From the NCBI GenBank assembly GCA_017555925.1, contig JAFZFL010000135.1, positions 1 to 28,483 on the forward strand: 28,483 nucleotides of DNA, in the 5' to 3' direction. The notes under the pieces are model-generated. The model was not told the origin of the DNA. It worked only from the letters and a program-made list of their open reading frames with translations, and made no database searches. Made by a program: the position numbers and the translations under genes. Of this stretch, positions 7,651 to 16,856 are shown piece after piece (position 1 is the stretch's first letter; the number at the start of each line of letters is the position of its first letter). The stretch is from Bacteroidales bacterium (lineage in GTDB: Bacteria; Bacteroidota; Bacteroidia; Bacteroidales; UBA932).

Positions 7651-9327
7651 ATGGCAGACGAAAAGATAATTTTCTCCATGAACGGAGTGGGCAAGATATT
7701 GCCGCAGAACAATAAAGTAATTCTTAAGGATATTTATCTATCTTTCTTTTATGGTGCAAAGATTGGTATTATTGGTCTAAACGGTTCCGGTAAATCTACT
7801 CTTATGAAGATTATAGCAGGAATTGAAAAATCATATCAGGGAGAGGTGGTTTTTGCTCCTGGTTATAGCGTGGGATATTTGGAGCAGGAGCCTGTACTTG
7901 ATGACACCAAGACAGTGAAAGAGATTGTAGAAGAGGGCGTTCAGGAGATTGTAGATCTTATGAAGGAGTATGAGGCCGTAAATATGAAATTTATGGAGCC
8001 TATGAGTGATGATGAAATGGCAAAACTTATTGAGTGTCAGGGTGAGCTTACAGAGAGAATAGAGCAGGTGAATGGATGGGAACTTGACTCAAAACTTGAG
8101 AGGGCTATGGATGCACTCATGTGTCCGGAGCCGGATGCTCTTGTAAAGAATTTGAGTGGAGGAGAGCGCAGACGTGTAGCTCTATGCCGCCTTTTGTTGC
8201 AGGAACCGGATGTGCTTTTGTTGGATGAGCCTACCAACCACCTCGATACTGAAAGTATCCAATGGCTTGAGGCCCATTTGCAACAATATAAAGGTACTGT
8301 AATTGCTGTAACCCACGACCGTTACTTCCTTGACAATGTTGCGGGATGGATTCTTGAACTTGATAGAGGTGAGGGTATTCCTTGGAAGGGCAACTACTCA
8401 TCTTGGCTTGACCAGAAGGCAAAAAGACTTCAGATGGAGGAGAAGCAGGAGAGCAAACGCAGAAAGACATTGGAGCGTGAGTTGGAGTGGGTAAGAATGG
8501 CTCCAAAAGCACGTCACGCAAAATCCAAGGCACGTCTCTCTGCTTACGAGAAGATGATGAATGAAGACAGAAAGCAGAAGGAGGAGAAACTTGAGATATT
8601 TATCCCTAACGGTCCGCGTTTGGGTACAAATGTTATTGAGGCCACAGATGTTACAAAGGCTTTTGGAGACAAGGTGCTTTATGAGGGTTTGAACTTCAAA
8701 CTACCACCTGCCGGTATTGTTGGTGTAATTGGTCCTAATGGCGCAGGAAAGACAACCCTTTTCCGTCTGATTATGGGATATGACCAACCTGACAAGGGTA
8801 CATTTACAATAGGTGAGACTGTAAAAGTGGCATATATAGACCAGCAGCATAAGGAGATAGATCCAGATAAGACAGTTTATCAGACTATAGCCGACAATTC
8901 TGAGTTTGTAAAACTTGGAAACAAGGAGGTCAATGCCCGTGCTTATGTTTCGAGATTCAATTTCTCGGGAGCAGACCAGGAGAAGAAGTGCGGTGTGTTG
9001 AGTGGTGGTGAAAGGAATCGTCTGCATCTGGCCCTCACACTAAAAGAGGAGGCAAATGTATTGTTGCTCGATGAGCCTACCAACGATGTTGATGTAAATA
9101 CAATCCGTGCTTTGGAGGAGGGCCTTGAGAACTTTGCAGGATGTGCTGTTGTAATTTCACACGACCGTTGGTTCCTTGACAGAATATGTACGCATATACT
9201 TGCATTTGAGGGAGATTCAAAAGTCTACTTCTATGAGGGTACATATTCTGAGTATGAAGAGAACAAAAAGATGCGTCTTGGCAATGTTGAACCAAAACGC
9301 TTCAAGTATAAAAAACTTATGGAGTAA
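7651..9327 (+). CDS. ettA: EttA, ABC-F translational throttle ATPase
   Basis: A 558-residue soluble protein with two ABC ATPase domains and no membrane helices; E. coli EttA has 555 residues. Walker A motifs are GLNGSGKST (about 42-50) and GPNGAGKTT (361-369); signatures are LSGGERRR and LSGGERNR; Walker B plus catalytic Glu are LLLDEPTNHLD and LLLDEPTNDVD. An arm-like insertion sits in domain 1 at about 95-145 (MSDDEMAKLIECQGELTERIEQ). The charged linker around ELEWVRMAPKARHAKSKARL is typical of EttA. EttA binds the ribosomal E site and gates entry into elongation according to the ATP/ADP ratio. It is followed 21 nt later by trkA. Confidence 0.93.
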   Translation: MADEKIIFSMNGVGKILPQNNKVILKDIYLSFFYGAKIGIIGLNGSGKSTLMKIIAGIEKSYQGEVVFAPGYSVGYLEQEPVLDDTKTVKEIVEEGVQEIVDLMKEYEAVNMKFMEPMSDDEMAKLIECQGELTERIEQVNGWELDSKLERAMDALMCPEPDALVKNLSGGERRRVALCRLLLQEPDVLLLDEPTNHLDTESIQWLEAHLQQYKGTVIAVTHDRYFLDNVAGWILELDRGEGIPWKGNYSSWLDQKAKRLQMEEKQESKRRKTLERELEWVRMAPKARHAKSKARLSAYEKMMNEDRKQKEEKLEIFIPNGPRLGTNVIEATDVTKAFGDKVLYEGLNFKLPPAGIVGVIGPNGAGKTTLFRLIMGYDQPDKGTFTIGETVKVAYIDQQHKEIDPDKTVYQTIADNSEFVKLGNKEVNARAYVSRFNFSGADQEKKCGVLSGGERNRLHLALTLKEEANVLLLDEPTNDVDVNTIRALEEGLENFAGCAVVISHDRWFLDRICTHILAFEGDSKVYFYEGTYSEYEENKKMRLGNVEPKRFKYKKLME

Positions 9328-9348
9328 CAAAACCAATTTTTAAGCTAT

Positions 9349-10698
9349 ATGAAAATTGTTATTGCCGGAGCAGGAGAGGTTGGCAGTCACTTGGCCAAAA
9401 TGTTGAGTACAGAGTCAAATGACCTCACCATTATAGATAGCCATGAGAGCAATTTGAGTAAAGTGGCCCAAATTGCAGATGTTGTTACTGTACTGGGTAG
9501 CCCAACCTCCATTTCAACACTGGAACAGGCGGGTGCAGCGGATGCCGATCTTTTTATTGCGGTTAGTCCGGCACACGACCAGGATGTAAACCTTATAAGT
9601 GCAATGCTGGCCAAAAAAATGGGCAGCAAGAAGGTGACTGCCCGTATCAATAATGATGAGTATATGCATTATGAGAACAAGCTGCTCTTTACCGAACTGG
9701 GTATAGATCTTCTCTTTTATCCGGAAAAGATTGCCTCTTATGAAATCTCGGATCTGTTGAAGCAGACAGGAACAACTGAGTTCATGGAGTTTGCCCGAGG
9801 CAAATTGCAAATGGTGGTATTCCGCCTTGATGATGGCGCACCGCTTATCCAGAAATGTGTCTATGATATGTTGCCATTGGGTAACCGCACACCATATAAG
9901 GCTGTTGCAATAGCGCGTAATGGTACTACAATAATACCGGGCAGAGAAACCCGTTTTCTTGAGGGCGATCTGGTATTTGTTATCTGCACGAATGATGGTG
10001 TAAAGGAGGCTATGACCTACTCCGGCAAGAATGAGATTGATATTAAAAAACTTATGATTGTTGGAGGCGGGCGTATTGGAGAGATGCTTGCCCGTAAAAT
10101 GGAGAACAGCGTAGAGATAATAAAGATTATAGAGCAGCGTGAAGAGCGTTGCGAATACCTTGCAGAGACTTTTGACAAACCTCTTATCATAAATGGAGAT
10201 GGCCGTAATACCGATCTGCTTATAGAGGAGGATGTTAAGGATTTTGATGCATTTGTGGCTGTAACCGGCAGTTCGGAGACAAATATTCTTTCCTGTGTGG
10301 CTGCAAAGAGAATGGGTGTGCCAAAGACAATAGCGGAGGTGGAGAATATAGAGTATATAAAGCTTGCTGAGGGAATGGGCGTGGATGCAGTTATAAATAA
10401 AAAGCTTATTACTGCCGGACGTATTTTCCGTTTTACATTAAGTAACAAAGTGCGCTCCATAAAGTGTTTGAACGGATCTGATGCAGAGGTGCTGGAGTTT
10501 CTTGTTAATCCCGACAGTAACATTACACGCGGTCCTATAAAGGATCTCAAATTCCCTAAGGAGGCCATTATTGGAGGTGTGATACGTGGCAACGAGAGCT
10601 TTATTGCCAATGAGTATACAGAGATAAAACCTTATGACAGGGTGGTGGTATTTGCACTGCCACATGTGTTGTCAAAGGTGAACAACTTCTTCATTTAA
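9349..10698 (+). CDS. trkA: TrkA, regulatory subunit of Trk potassium uptake
   Basis: A 449-residue peripheral membrane regulator with the duplicated RCK layout: Rossmann motifs VIAGAGEVGSHLAKML (residue 4 on) and MIVGGGRIGEMLARKM (about 236 on), each followed by an acidic residue for NAD binding (TIIDSHE, IIEQREE). TrkA_C-like segments end each half. It gates the TrkH pore in response to nucleotides. Unusually, the partner trkH is not next to it or elsewhere in this window; instead it is packed between two ABC-F genes, with gaps of 21 and 6 nt. Identity is strong; the partner must be encoded elsewhere. Confidence 0.95.
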   Translation: MKIVIAGAGEVGSHLAKMLSTESNDLTIIDSHESNLSKVAQIADVVTVLGSPTSISTLEQAGAADADLFIAVSPAHDQDVNLISAMLAKKMGSKKVTARINNDEYMHYENKLLFTELGIDLLFYPEKIASYEISDLLKQTGTTEFMEFARGKLQMVVFRLDDGAPLIQKCVYDMLPLGNRTPYKAVAIARNGTTIIPGRETRFLEGDLVFVICTNDGVKEAMTYSGKNEIDIKKLMIVGGGRIGEMLARKMENSVEIIKIIEQREERCEYLAETFDKPLIINGDGRNTDLLIEEDVKDFDAFVAVTGSSETNILSCVAAKRMGVPKTIAEVENIEYIKLAEGMGVDAVINKKLITAGRIFRFTLSNKVRSIKCLNGSDAEVLEFLVNPDSNITRGPIKDLKFPKEAIIGGVIRGNESFIANEYTEIKPYDRVVVFALPHVLSKVNNFFI

Positions 10699-10704
10699 AC
10701 GTGT

Positions 10705-12531
10705 ATGGCAAGTTATCTTCAGGTTGAAAATATTTCAAAATCATACGGCGACAAAGTCCTTTTTGAAAAGATAAGTTTCAATATAAATGAGGGCGATAAA
10801 ATTGCCCTCATTGCGCCAAACGGTACAGGCAAGACATCTCTGCTAAGTATATTGGCAGGCAAGGATTCATCTGACAGAGGTGGTTGTGTGAAGTTTATGA
10901 AGGATATTACAATATCTTTTCTTGAGCAGGACAACCATTTTGATGAAAATCTTACCATTTATGAGGCTGTGTATAACGCAAAGAGACGCAAGAGCCATCA
11001 GGAGTGGGAGGATGAGCATAAGATAAACGAGATGTTGTATAAGCTCAAACTTGAAGATACCCAAAAACGTATTGGCGAACTGAGTGGAGGAGAGATCAAG
11101 AGGGTGGCCATTGCAGCTATGTTTATAGATGAGCCGGATTTTCTTGTGATGGATGAGCCTACAAACCATCTCGACCTTGAAACCATTGAGTATATTGAGG
11201 AGATGCTTACACGCTCGCGCTGTACACTCCTTATGGTTACCCACGACCGTTATTTTCTTGATAGGGTATGTAATCAGATATTGGAATTGTGGGAAGGTAA
11301 CCTGTATCAGTACAATGGCAATTACTCATATTTTCTGGAGAAACGTGAGGAGAGGATAAGTAATTTTAAGGCAGAGACAGACCGCGCACGTAACTTGTTG
11401 AGGACAGAGCTTGACTGGATGCGCCGTATGCCATGTGCCCGTGGAACAAAGGCAAAATATAGAATAGATGCCTTTTATGATCTTAAGGAGAGGGCTTCGC
11501 AGACAATTTCGGAGAAGAGTCTTGATATTAACGTAAAGATGTCGCGTCTTGGCAAAAAGATAGTGAACTGCAAGCACATGAGATATACATGGGAGAGCGA
11601 CGGCTGGGTAGGAGTTGATGACTTTACATACAATTTTGCTCCTGGAGAGAAGATTGGAATAGTAGGAAAGAATGGAGTGGGCAAGAGTACATTCCTTAAT
11701 TTGCTTACAGGAGAACTGCAACCTACATCAGGAGAGATAGAGCGCGGTGAGACTGTGGTATTCGGATACTACAAACAGAAGGGAATTGAGTTCAATCCGA
11801 ATGATACGGTTATTGATGCTGTTCAGAAGATAGCGGAGACAGTAACTCTGGCAGACGGCAAAAGCGTTCCTGTAACCACATTCCTTAACTATTTTCTTTT
11901 CCCCCCACCAATGCACTATGTAAAGATTGAAAAACTGAGTGGTGGAGAGAAACGCAGACTCTATCTGCTTACCGTTCTTATGAAGAATCCCAACGTGCTC
12001 ATACTTGATGAGCCTACAAATGATTTGGATATACTCACGCTCAATGTGCTGGAGGAGTATCTGAAAGGCTATCCGGGTTCTGTAATAATTGTATCGCATG
12101 ACCGCTTTTTCCTCGATAAGATAGCAGATCATCTCTTTATTTTTGAGGGCGGGGGAGTCATTAAGGACTTCGTTGGTAGCTATTCGGGATACAGGCAGTA
12201 TATGAAGGATAAGGAGGCACAAAGACGTGCCGAAGAGAGGGCTGTTGCAGACAAACAGGCAAGGAGAGAGGCGCAGAATGCACAGAATACAGTTCAGGAA
12301 ACCTCTCAAAAAAAACGCAGACTCTCATATAAGGAGCAACGTGAGCTGGAACAGCTTGAAAAGGAACTGGAGGCTCTTGAAGCTGAAAAGGCAGAGCTTG
12401 AAGCTGCCCTTTCAAGCGGAACACTCTCTGTAGAAAAACTTACCGAAGCCTCTACAAGAATAGGGGTGGTTATTGAAGAACTGGACGAGAAGGGTATGAG
12501 ATGGCTGGAACTGTCGGAAATAGCAGGATAA
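10705..12531 (+). CDS. ABC-F family ATPase, Uup-like with C-terminal coiled coil
   Basis: A 608-residue protein with two ABC ATPase domains and no membrane helices. Walker A: APNGTGKTS (about 36-44) and GKNGVGKST (about 323-331); signatures LSGGEIKR and LSGGEKRR; Walker B DEPTNHLDLET and DEPTNDLDILT. A charged tail at about 505-600 contains a Lys/Glu-rich helix (YKEQRELEQLEKELEALEAE), the Uup-type C-terminal coiled coil. Uup-like proteins act on ribosomes or on branched DNA; which applies here cannot be read from sequence. It starts 6 nt after trkA, so the two are almost certainly cotranscribed. The tail distinguishes it from the ettA product upstream. Confidence 0.88.
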   Translation: MASYLQVENISKSYGDKVLFEKISFNINEGDKIALIAPNGTGKTSLLSILAGKDSSDRGGCVKFMKDITISFLEQDNHFDENLTIYEAVYNAKRRKSHQEWEDEHKINEMLYKLKLEDTQKRIGELSGGEIKRVAIAAMFIDEPDFLVMDEPTNHLDLETIEYIEEMLTRSRCTLLMVTHDRYFLDRVCNQILELWEGNLYQYNGNYSYFLEKREERISNFKAETDRARNLLRTELDWMRRMPCARGTKAKYRIDAFYDLKERASQTISEKSLDINVKMSRLGKKIVNCKHMRYTWESDGWVGVDDFTYNFAPGEKIGIVGKNGVGKSTFLNLLTGELQPTSGEIERGETVVFGYYKQKGIEFNPNDTVIDAVQKIAETVTLADGKSVPVTTFLNYFLFPPPMHYVKIEKLSGGEKRRLYLLTVLMKNPNVLILDEPTNDLDILTLNVLEEYLKGYPGSVIIVSHDRFFLDKIADHLFIFEGGGVIKDFVGSYSGYRQYMKDKEAQRRAEERAVADKQARREAQNAQNTVQETSQKKRRLSYKEQRELEQLEKELEALEAEKAELEAALSSGTLSVEKLTEASTRIGVVIEELDEKGMRWLELSEIAG

Positions 12532-12553
12532 TCTTTAAACAAATTTATAAATT

Positions 12554-13153
12554 ATGGAAAAACGAGTTTTGAATTTTATGATTTTGGCCATGATGTTGGC
12601 AGTTATTGCAAGTTGTGGTCAGGGAAAAGGTAATAAAGGAACACAGGAGTCTGAGAATGCGGCAGTTGAAGTTAAGGCAGATTCGGCAGTGGCAGATGCC
12701 AGAGGTTATATTGTTAAGGTAGGGGATATGGTTCCTGAGTTTGATCTTCATCTTCTTGATGGTACAAAAGTTCCTGTAAGTTCGCTTAAAGGCAAGGTGG
12801 TAATGTTGCAGTTTACTGCAAGCTGGTGTGGTGTATGCCGCAGGGAGATGCCATTTATCGAGAAGGATATCTGGTTGAAACTTAAGGAGAATCCAAATTT
12901 TGCCCTTTATGGAATAGATCTTAAGGAGGATGCGGAGACAACTGCAAAATTTGCAGAAATGATACCTGTAACATATCCTTTGACTTTGGATCTTGAGGGT
13001 AAGACATTTGAACTTTTCTGTTCTCCAAAGGCTGGTGTGACCCGTAATATCATTTTGGATAGAGAGGGTAAAATCATAATGCTTACCCGTCTCTTTGAAG
13101 AGGCTGAGTTTAACCAGATGGTAGAACTGATAAATGCTGAATTGGCAAAATAG
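12554..13153 (+). CDS. TlpA-like thioredoxin-fold lipoprotein
   Basis: A 199-residue protein with a lipoprotein signal: hydrophobic stretch, then lipobox I-A-S-C with the lipidated Cys at residue 21. A low-complexity linker (residues 22-50) leads to a thioredoxin/AhpC-TSA-type domain with redox motif WCGVC (Cys92 and Cys95) after VVMLQFTAS. The cis-Pro region appears as SPKAGVTRNIILDREGKI. TlpA/ResA-type proteins act as periplasmic thiol-disulfide reductases, often for cytochrome c maturation or envelope protein repair. Gaps of 22 nt upstream and 27 nt downstream place it in the same run as the ABC-F and GH20 genes. The substrate is unknown. Confidence 0.88.
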   Translation: MEKRVLNFMILAMMLAVIASCGQGKGNKGTQESENAAVEVKADSAVADARGYIVKVGDMVPEFDLHLLDGTKVPVSSLKGKVVMLQFTASWCGVCRREMPFIEKDIWLKLKENPNFALYGIDLKEDAETTAKFAEMIPVTYPLTLDLEGKTFELFCSPKAGVTRNIILDREGKIIMLTRLFEEAEFNQMVELINAELAK

Positions 13154-13180
13154 TCATTTGAATCTTTTAATTGTACACCT

Positions 13181-15517
13181 ATGAAAAGGGTCTTGATTTT
13201 TGCGTTTGTTGCAACTCTTCTGGTTGCGTGTGCCCCAGATAATTACAATGCCATTACGGTAGTTCCTTATCCTAATGGGATAGAGATAAAAGAGGGTTCT
13301 TTCAATGCGGCAGGAGCGGCTGTCCACTACCCCGAAGCAGCAGATGAAAGGGTAAAAAAACTTATAAAAGAGTTTGCTTCGCAGCTCTCATCGGCAAGCG
13401 GCAAAGAGTCTGTAGTTGACAACAATATCACTTCCGACGGATTTGTGTTCAAATTGGATACAGAAATGGCGGAAGAGGCGTATAGCATTAAAATAGGCCG
13501 CAAGTGTGTTGAGGTTACCGCATCATCCCTACGCGGGTTCAACTATGCAATACAGAGTATTAAACAGATGCTCCCTGCCCAAATTTTGGGTGGTGAAGAG
13601 GCTGCTTCCCTTGATTGGAGCATGCAGTGCGCAGAGATAAATGACGCTCCCCGTTTCAGATACAGGGGCATGCATCTTGATGTGTCGCGCCATTTCTTTG
13701 ATGTGGATATGGTAAAGAGGTACCTCGACATTATGGAGGTTCACAAACTCAATACTCTTCATTGGCATCTTACAGATGATCAGGGCTGGAGAATTGAGAT
13801 AAAGAGATATCCTAAACTTACGGAGGTGGGGTCTGTGAGAAAAGAGACTATCATAGGCCATATTTTTGAAAGCAATGAATTTGACGGTACTCCATACGGA
13901 GAAGGGTGCTGGTATTCGCAGGAGCAAATAAAGGAGGTAATTGAATATGCGGCAGCAAAAGGTATAGAGATAATTCCTGAGATTGATCTGCCTGGCCATA
14001 TGCTTGCAGCCCTGGCTGCCTATCCCCAACTGGGTTGTACTGGAGGCCCTTATGAAGTTTGGGGCAAATGGGGCGTGGCCGATGAGGTGCTTTGTGCCGG
14101 AAATGAGGAGACAATGCTCTTCCTTGAGAATGTGCTTGCAGAGGTGGCAGAGTTGTTTCCGTCGGAGTATATACATATTGGAGGAGATGAGTGCCCTAAA
14201 GTGTATTGGGAAAAGTGTCCGAAGTGTCAGAGCAAGATAAAGGAACTCGGATTGAAAGACAATGGCGGATTTAATGCAGAACACTATCTCCAAAGTTATG
14301 TGATGAAGCGTATGGCAGCCTTTATTGAGAGTAAAGGAAAGAGGGTGATAGGTTGGGATGAAATCCTTGAAGGAGAGGTTGCAGAGAATGCTACTGTTAT
14401 GTCGTGGAGGGGTACTGCAGGTGGTGTTAAGGCAGCCCGCATGGGACATGATGTGATTATGACTCCAAACACTTTCTTCTATTTTGACTATTACCAGTCT
14501 CTTGACAAAAAGAATGAGCCTTTAGCCATTGGAGGATATCTTCCTGTAGAGAAGTGTTACTCATACGAGCCTATGGCCGATGGTATGACAGAGGAGGAGT
14601 TGAAGCACATACTTGGAGTTCAGGCAAACCTCTGGACCGAATATATTACCTCATGCAGCCAGCTTGAGTATATGCTTCTTCCACGTCTTGCCGCACTTAG
14701 CGAAGTACAATGGTGCAGTAAAGAGAATAAGGATTGGAGGAGATTCCTTAACAGTGCAGATGATTTCTGCTCAATATACGATGTAATGGGCTACAGCTAT
14801 GGTAAGCATATATTTGATACAAGAGGTGAGGTAAGGATAAATAGAGAAAATGGGTGTGTTGAAGTCAGACTTGAGGCGCAGGGCAATACTCCTGTAAGGT
14901 ACACACTTGATGGGAGCGATCCGGAAGCAGACTCTCCGATATATGCCAATCCCATAGAGGTAAGAGAAAGTTGCACACTTAAGGCAAGAAGCCATAGAAA
15001 CGGCCAGCTTGGCAAGATCTATGAAAAGAACTTCACTGCCCACAAGGCAATGGGACGTCCTGTAAAGCTCCTTACCGAACCGCACCATAACTATACATTC
15101 AATTCTCCCGATATGCTTGCCGACGGTATCAAAGGAGCAGGCCCATACAACAGCGGAGATTTTGCAGGATGGTACGGAAACTCTTTTGAGAGCATAATTG
15201 AAATGGACGGCACACCATACAGCAGTGTTACGTTAAGTTCAATTGCGTTCAGGTATGACCATATATTCGGCCCGTCAAATCTTTCTGTCTATGTTTCTGA
15301 AGATGGTAAAGAGTATACCAAAGTTGCACATGCAGACTATCCGGTAGAGGGATTGATAGATGACAATAACGGATGTGCAGAGTATCTTCTCTCTTTTCCC
15401 GAAACATCTGCAAAATACCTGAAGGTGACAGCCGACTGCATAGAGTCACTTCCAGAGTGGCATCCTGCCAAAGGCAATCCCGGATTCCTCTTTATAGATG
15501 AGGTGATAGTGAAGTAG
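13181..15517 (+). CDS. Beta-N-acetylhexosaminidase lipoprotein (GH20)
   Basis: A 778-residue exported glycosidase that removes terminal beta-linked GlcNAc or GalNAc from glycans. Lipobox L-V-A-C puts the lipidated Cys at residue 17. A GH20b N-terminal domain (about 25-150) precedes the catalytic barrel, which opens with FRYRGMHLDVSRHF and includes LHWHLTDDQGWR; the catalytic Asp-Glu pair is D336-E337 in HIGGDECPK. A chitobiase C-terminal type domain follows (about 565-620, VRYTLDGSDPEADSPIY). The last 140 residues form an F5/8 type C-like (CBM32-like) region (NSGDFAGWYGNSFESIIEM). All catalytic features look intact. It probably serves host-glycan or peptidoglycan-fragment foraging at the cell surface. 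Confidence 0.95.
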   Translation: MKRVLIFAFVATLLVACAPDNYNAITVVPYPNGIEIKEGSFNAAGAAVHYPEAADERVKKLIKEFASQLSSASGKESVVDNNITSDGFVFKLDTEMAEEAYSIKIGRKCVEVTASSLRGFNYAIQSIKQMLPAQILGGEEAASLDWSMQCAEINDAPRFRYRGMHLDVSRHFFDVDMVKRYLDIMEVHKLNTLHWHLTDDQGWRIEIKRYPKLTEVGSVRKETIIGHIFESNEFDGTPYGEGCWYSQEQIKEVIEYAAAKGIEIIPEIDLPGHMLAALAAYPQLGCTGGPYEVWGKWGVADEVLCAGNEETMLFLENVLAEVAELFPSEYIHIGGDECPKVYWEKCPKCQSKIKELGLKDNGGFNAEHYLQSYVMKRMAAFIESKGKRVIGWDEILEGEVAENATVMSWRGTAGGVKAARMGHDVIMTPNTFFYFDYYQSLDKKNEPLAIGGYLPVEKCYSYEPMADGMTEEELKHILGVQANLWTEYITSCSQLEYMLLPRLAALSEVQWCSKENKDWRRFLNSADDFCSIYDVMGYSYGKHIFDTRGEVRINRENGCVEVRLEAQGNTPVRYTLDGSDPEADSPIYANPIEVRESCTLKARSHRNGQLGKIYEKNFTAHKAMGRPVKLLTEPHHNYTFNSPDMLADGIKGAGPYNSGDFAGWYGNSFESIIEMDGTPYSSVTLSSIAFRYDHIFGPSNLSVYVSEDGKEYTKVAHADYPVEGLIDDNNGCAEYLLSFPETSAKYLKVTADCIESLPEWHPAKGNPGFLFIDEVIVK

Positions 15518-15606
15518 GAGGGTATCCCTAAGAAGCGTCAGTGTTATTTCATATCAAAACATTTGGAGGATAATGACATGACGAAAAATGTTCTTAACAA
15601 CTTAAT

Positions 15607-15657
15607 CTCACTTTAATTTGGTCACTTTTATTCATTAAGTGACTGAGTTAAAGTGAC
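15607..15657. repeat. Symmetric array of four CTCACTT/GTCACTT heptamers
   Basis: CTCACTT (15607) and GTCACTT (15621) face AAGTGAC (15637) and AAGTGAC (15651): two direct copies opposite two inverted copies. Start-to-start spacing is 14, 16 and 14. The inner copy 15619-15628 and outer copy 15650-15659 also form a perfect 10-bp dyad (TGGTCACTTT / AAAGTGACCA). It lies in the 150-nt gap between convergent gene ends (GH20 on +, remnant on -). Possibilities are a protein-binding site, a hairpin terminator for the minus transcript, or an island boundary site. Confidence 0.65.
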
Positions 15658-15667
15658 CATGTTGTTA

Positions 15668-16090
15668 CTAAATTCTTTCAAAGAATCCTTCGTAATCACC
15701 GTCTATTATTTTCCATGTTCCACTCTTCCGGCCTCCTTCTCTAACGATGAACTTCATATCTGTCATTCTTTTGAGGTATTTACGAACTTGACGGTCCGAA
15801 ACACCTATGTTCACAGCCATTTCGGCAATTGTGATTTCCGGATTTGAGGAAATCATTTTGTAAATCATACGCTGTGCTTTCAGGAACTCTTTCCGGAACC
15901 TATTATCCTCTTTTAGGAACTTTTTCTCAGTTCCCTTATCTGCTTTTAGGAACTCTTTTTCATCCATTACACCGTTACTTCCATAGTTCAAATTCCATAA
16001 TGTTACATGAAACTCCGATGCATTTGATTGAAATTCAGGAGTATGATAATTAGGTAATCCATCAAATCTCTTATAGGAACCAATTATTTT
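15668..16090 (-). pseudogene. C-terminal remnant of an ATP-binding transcriptional regulator (AlbA/HATPase_c_4 type)
   Basis: The open frame runs from a stop at 16091-16093 to 15668 with no plausible start upstream; the first ATG is at 15967. The upstream part reads GLPNYHTPEF, then FHVTLWNL, like the end of the HATPase_c_4 region in DUF-AlbA type ATP-binding proteins. Three in-frame FLK-containing repeats follow (KEFLKADKGTEKKFLK, then KEFLKA). The end is a winged helix-turn-helix (EMAVNIGVSDRQVRKYLKRM, then GTWKIID). Intact family members run to several hundred residues, so the whole N-terminal part is missing. The break falls beside the stop of the restriction gene at 16100. A short protein made from ATG 15967 (about 99 residues) cannot be excluded. 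Confidence 0.65.
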
Positions 16091-16099
16091 TTAGTTATT

Positions 16100-16846
16100 T
16101 TATACTTTTTTTACATACTTTGAGGAAATGTCATTCCACCTTGGGATTTGAAGTCTAACTCCATAATACTTTTCATAATTGTTAAGGACTTTCTGAAGCC
16201 AATCTGGAGCATCATCTCGTGTATCTTTGTTTTTATACATAGTCTCTTCCATGGCTGCTAAAAAGTCTTCAAGGCAATCATAGATGGAAAAGGTTGTGGT
16301 CTTTCCATACCATTTTGCCGGACGCATTTTGTGTACAGTACCTTGTTTTATTTGAAGGTTTATCGGCCAAATTGTTTTACTTTTGCCAGATTTCATTGGT
16401 CTTGACATTTCCCAAACTTTCTTCTGCCAAATCTTTTTAATTGTGACAGTACCGTCATCGGCCATATCATAACCAAAAATTAGATATGTTACATTGAGCA
16501 TCCAAGGTTTGCTGGCAATTTCGCGTTCGTACATCCGGAAATCTGCTATATCAAAACCTGGATTACTTCTGTAATTGAACGCTTTTATCTCCATTAATCC
16601 TTCGGTCTTGTTGTTAGGATTAAGGTAAAAGTCCGGTGGCATTTGAGTGTTATCGTTCAATGAATAATCGATGTTATTCTTTTTGAGCCAACCCTCAATC
16701 CATTCCTGCATAATGTTACCTACTACATCACGCCGTTTTACGATGATGTCAATATCGCCCAATGTAAATGTAATCCGACCTTGTTTGGTCAGGATTTTAT
16801 CGTCATTAATGAGTTTATTATAAATTTCTTCAACAGTCAGTTCCAT
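16100..16846 (-). CDS. Type II restriction endonuclease, NgoBV-like
   Basis: A 248-residue protein resembling the NgoBV restriction endonuclease family, whose known member cuts GGNNCC. A PD-(D/E)xK-type active site is visible: P71-D72 (MPPDFYL) and E86-I87-K88 (LMEIKAF). The N-terminal segment (ELTVEEIYNKLINDDK, GNIMQEWIEGWLKKNNI) fits the family as remembered. It lies 10 nt downstream of the cytosine-C5 methyltransferase on the same strand, which supports a restriction-modification pair. Family assignment was made from memory without a search; that it is the cognate nuclease is well supported by context. Recognition of GGNNCC is inference from the family. Confidence 0.75.
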   Translation of the reverse strand: MELTVEEIYNKLINDDKILTKQGRITFTLGDIDIIVKRRDVVGNIMQEWIEGWLKKNNIDYSLNDNTQMPPDFYLNPNNKTEGLMEIKAFNYRSNPGFDIADFRMYEREIASKPWMLNVTYLIFGYDMADDGTVTIKKIWQKKVWEMSRPMKSGKSKTIWPINLQIKQGTVHKMRPAKWYGKTTTFSIYDCLEDFLAAMEETMYKNKDTRDDAPDWLQKVLNNYEKYYGVRLQIPRWNDISSKYVKKV

Positions 16847-16856
16847 CTAGTTAAAA

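Noticed and set aside
13529..14449. Long open frame of about 306 codons on the minus strand
   Set aside because: It lies wholly inside the clear GH20 gene, with no domain, no sensible start context and Cys/His-rich composition typical of an antisense shadow.
15607..15657. CRISPR-like repeats
   Set aside because: Units are only 7 bases, in both orientations, with spacers of 7-9 bases and no cas genes.
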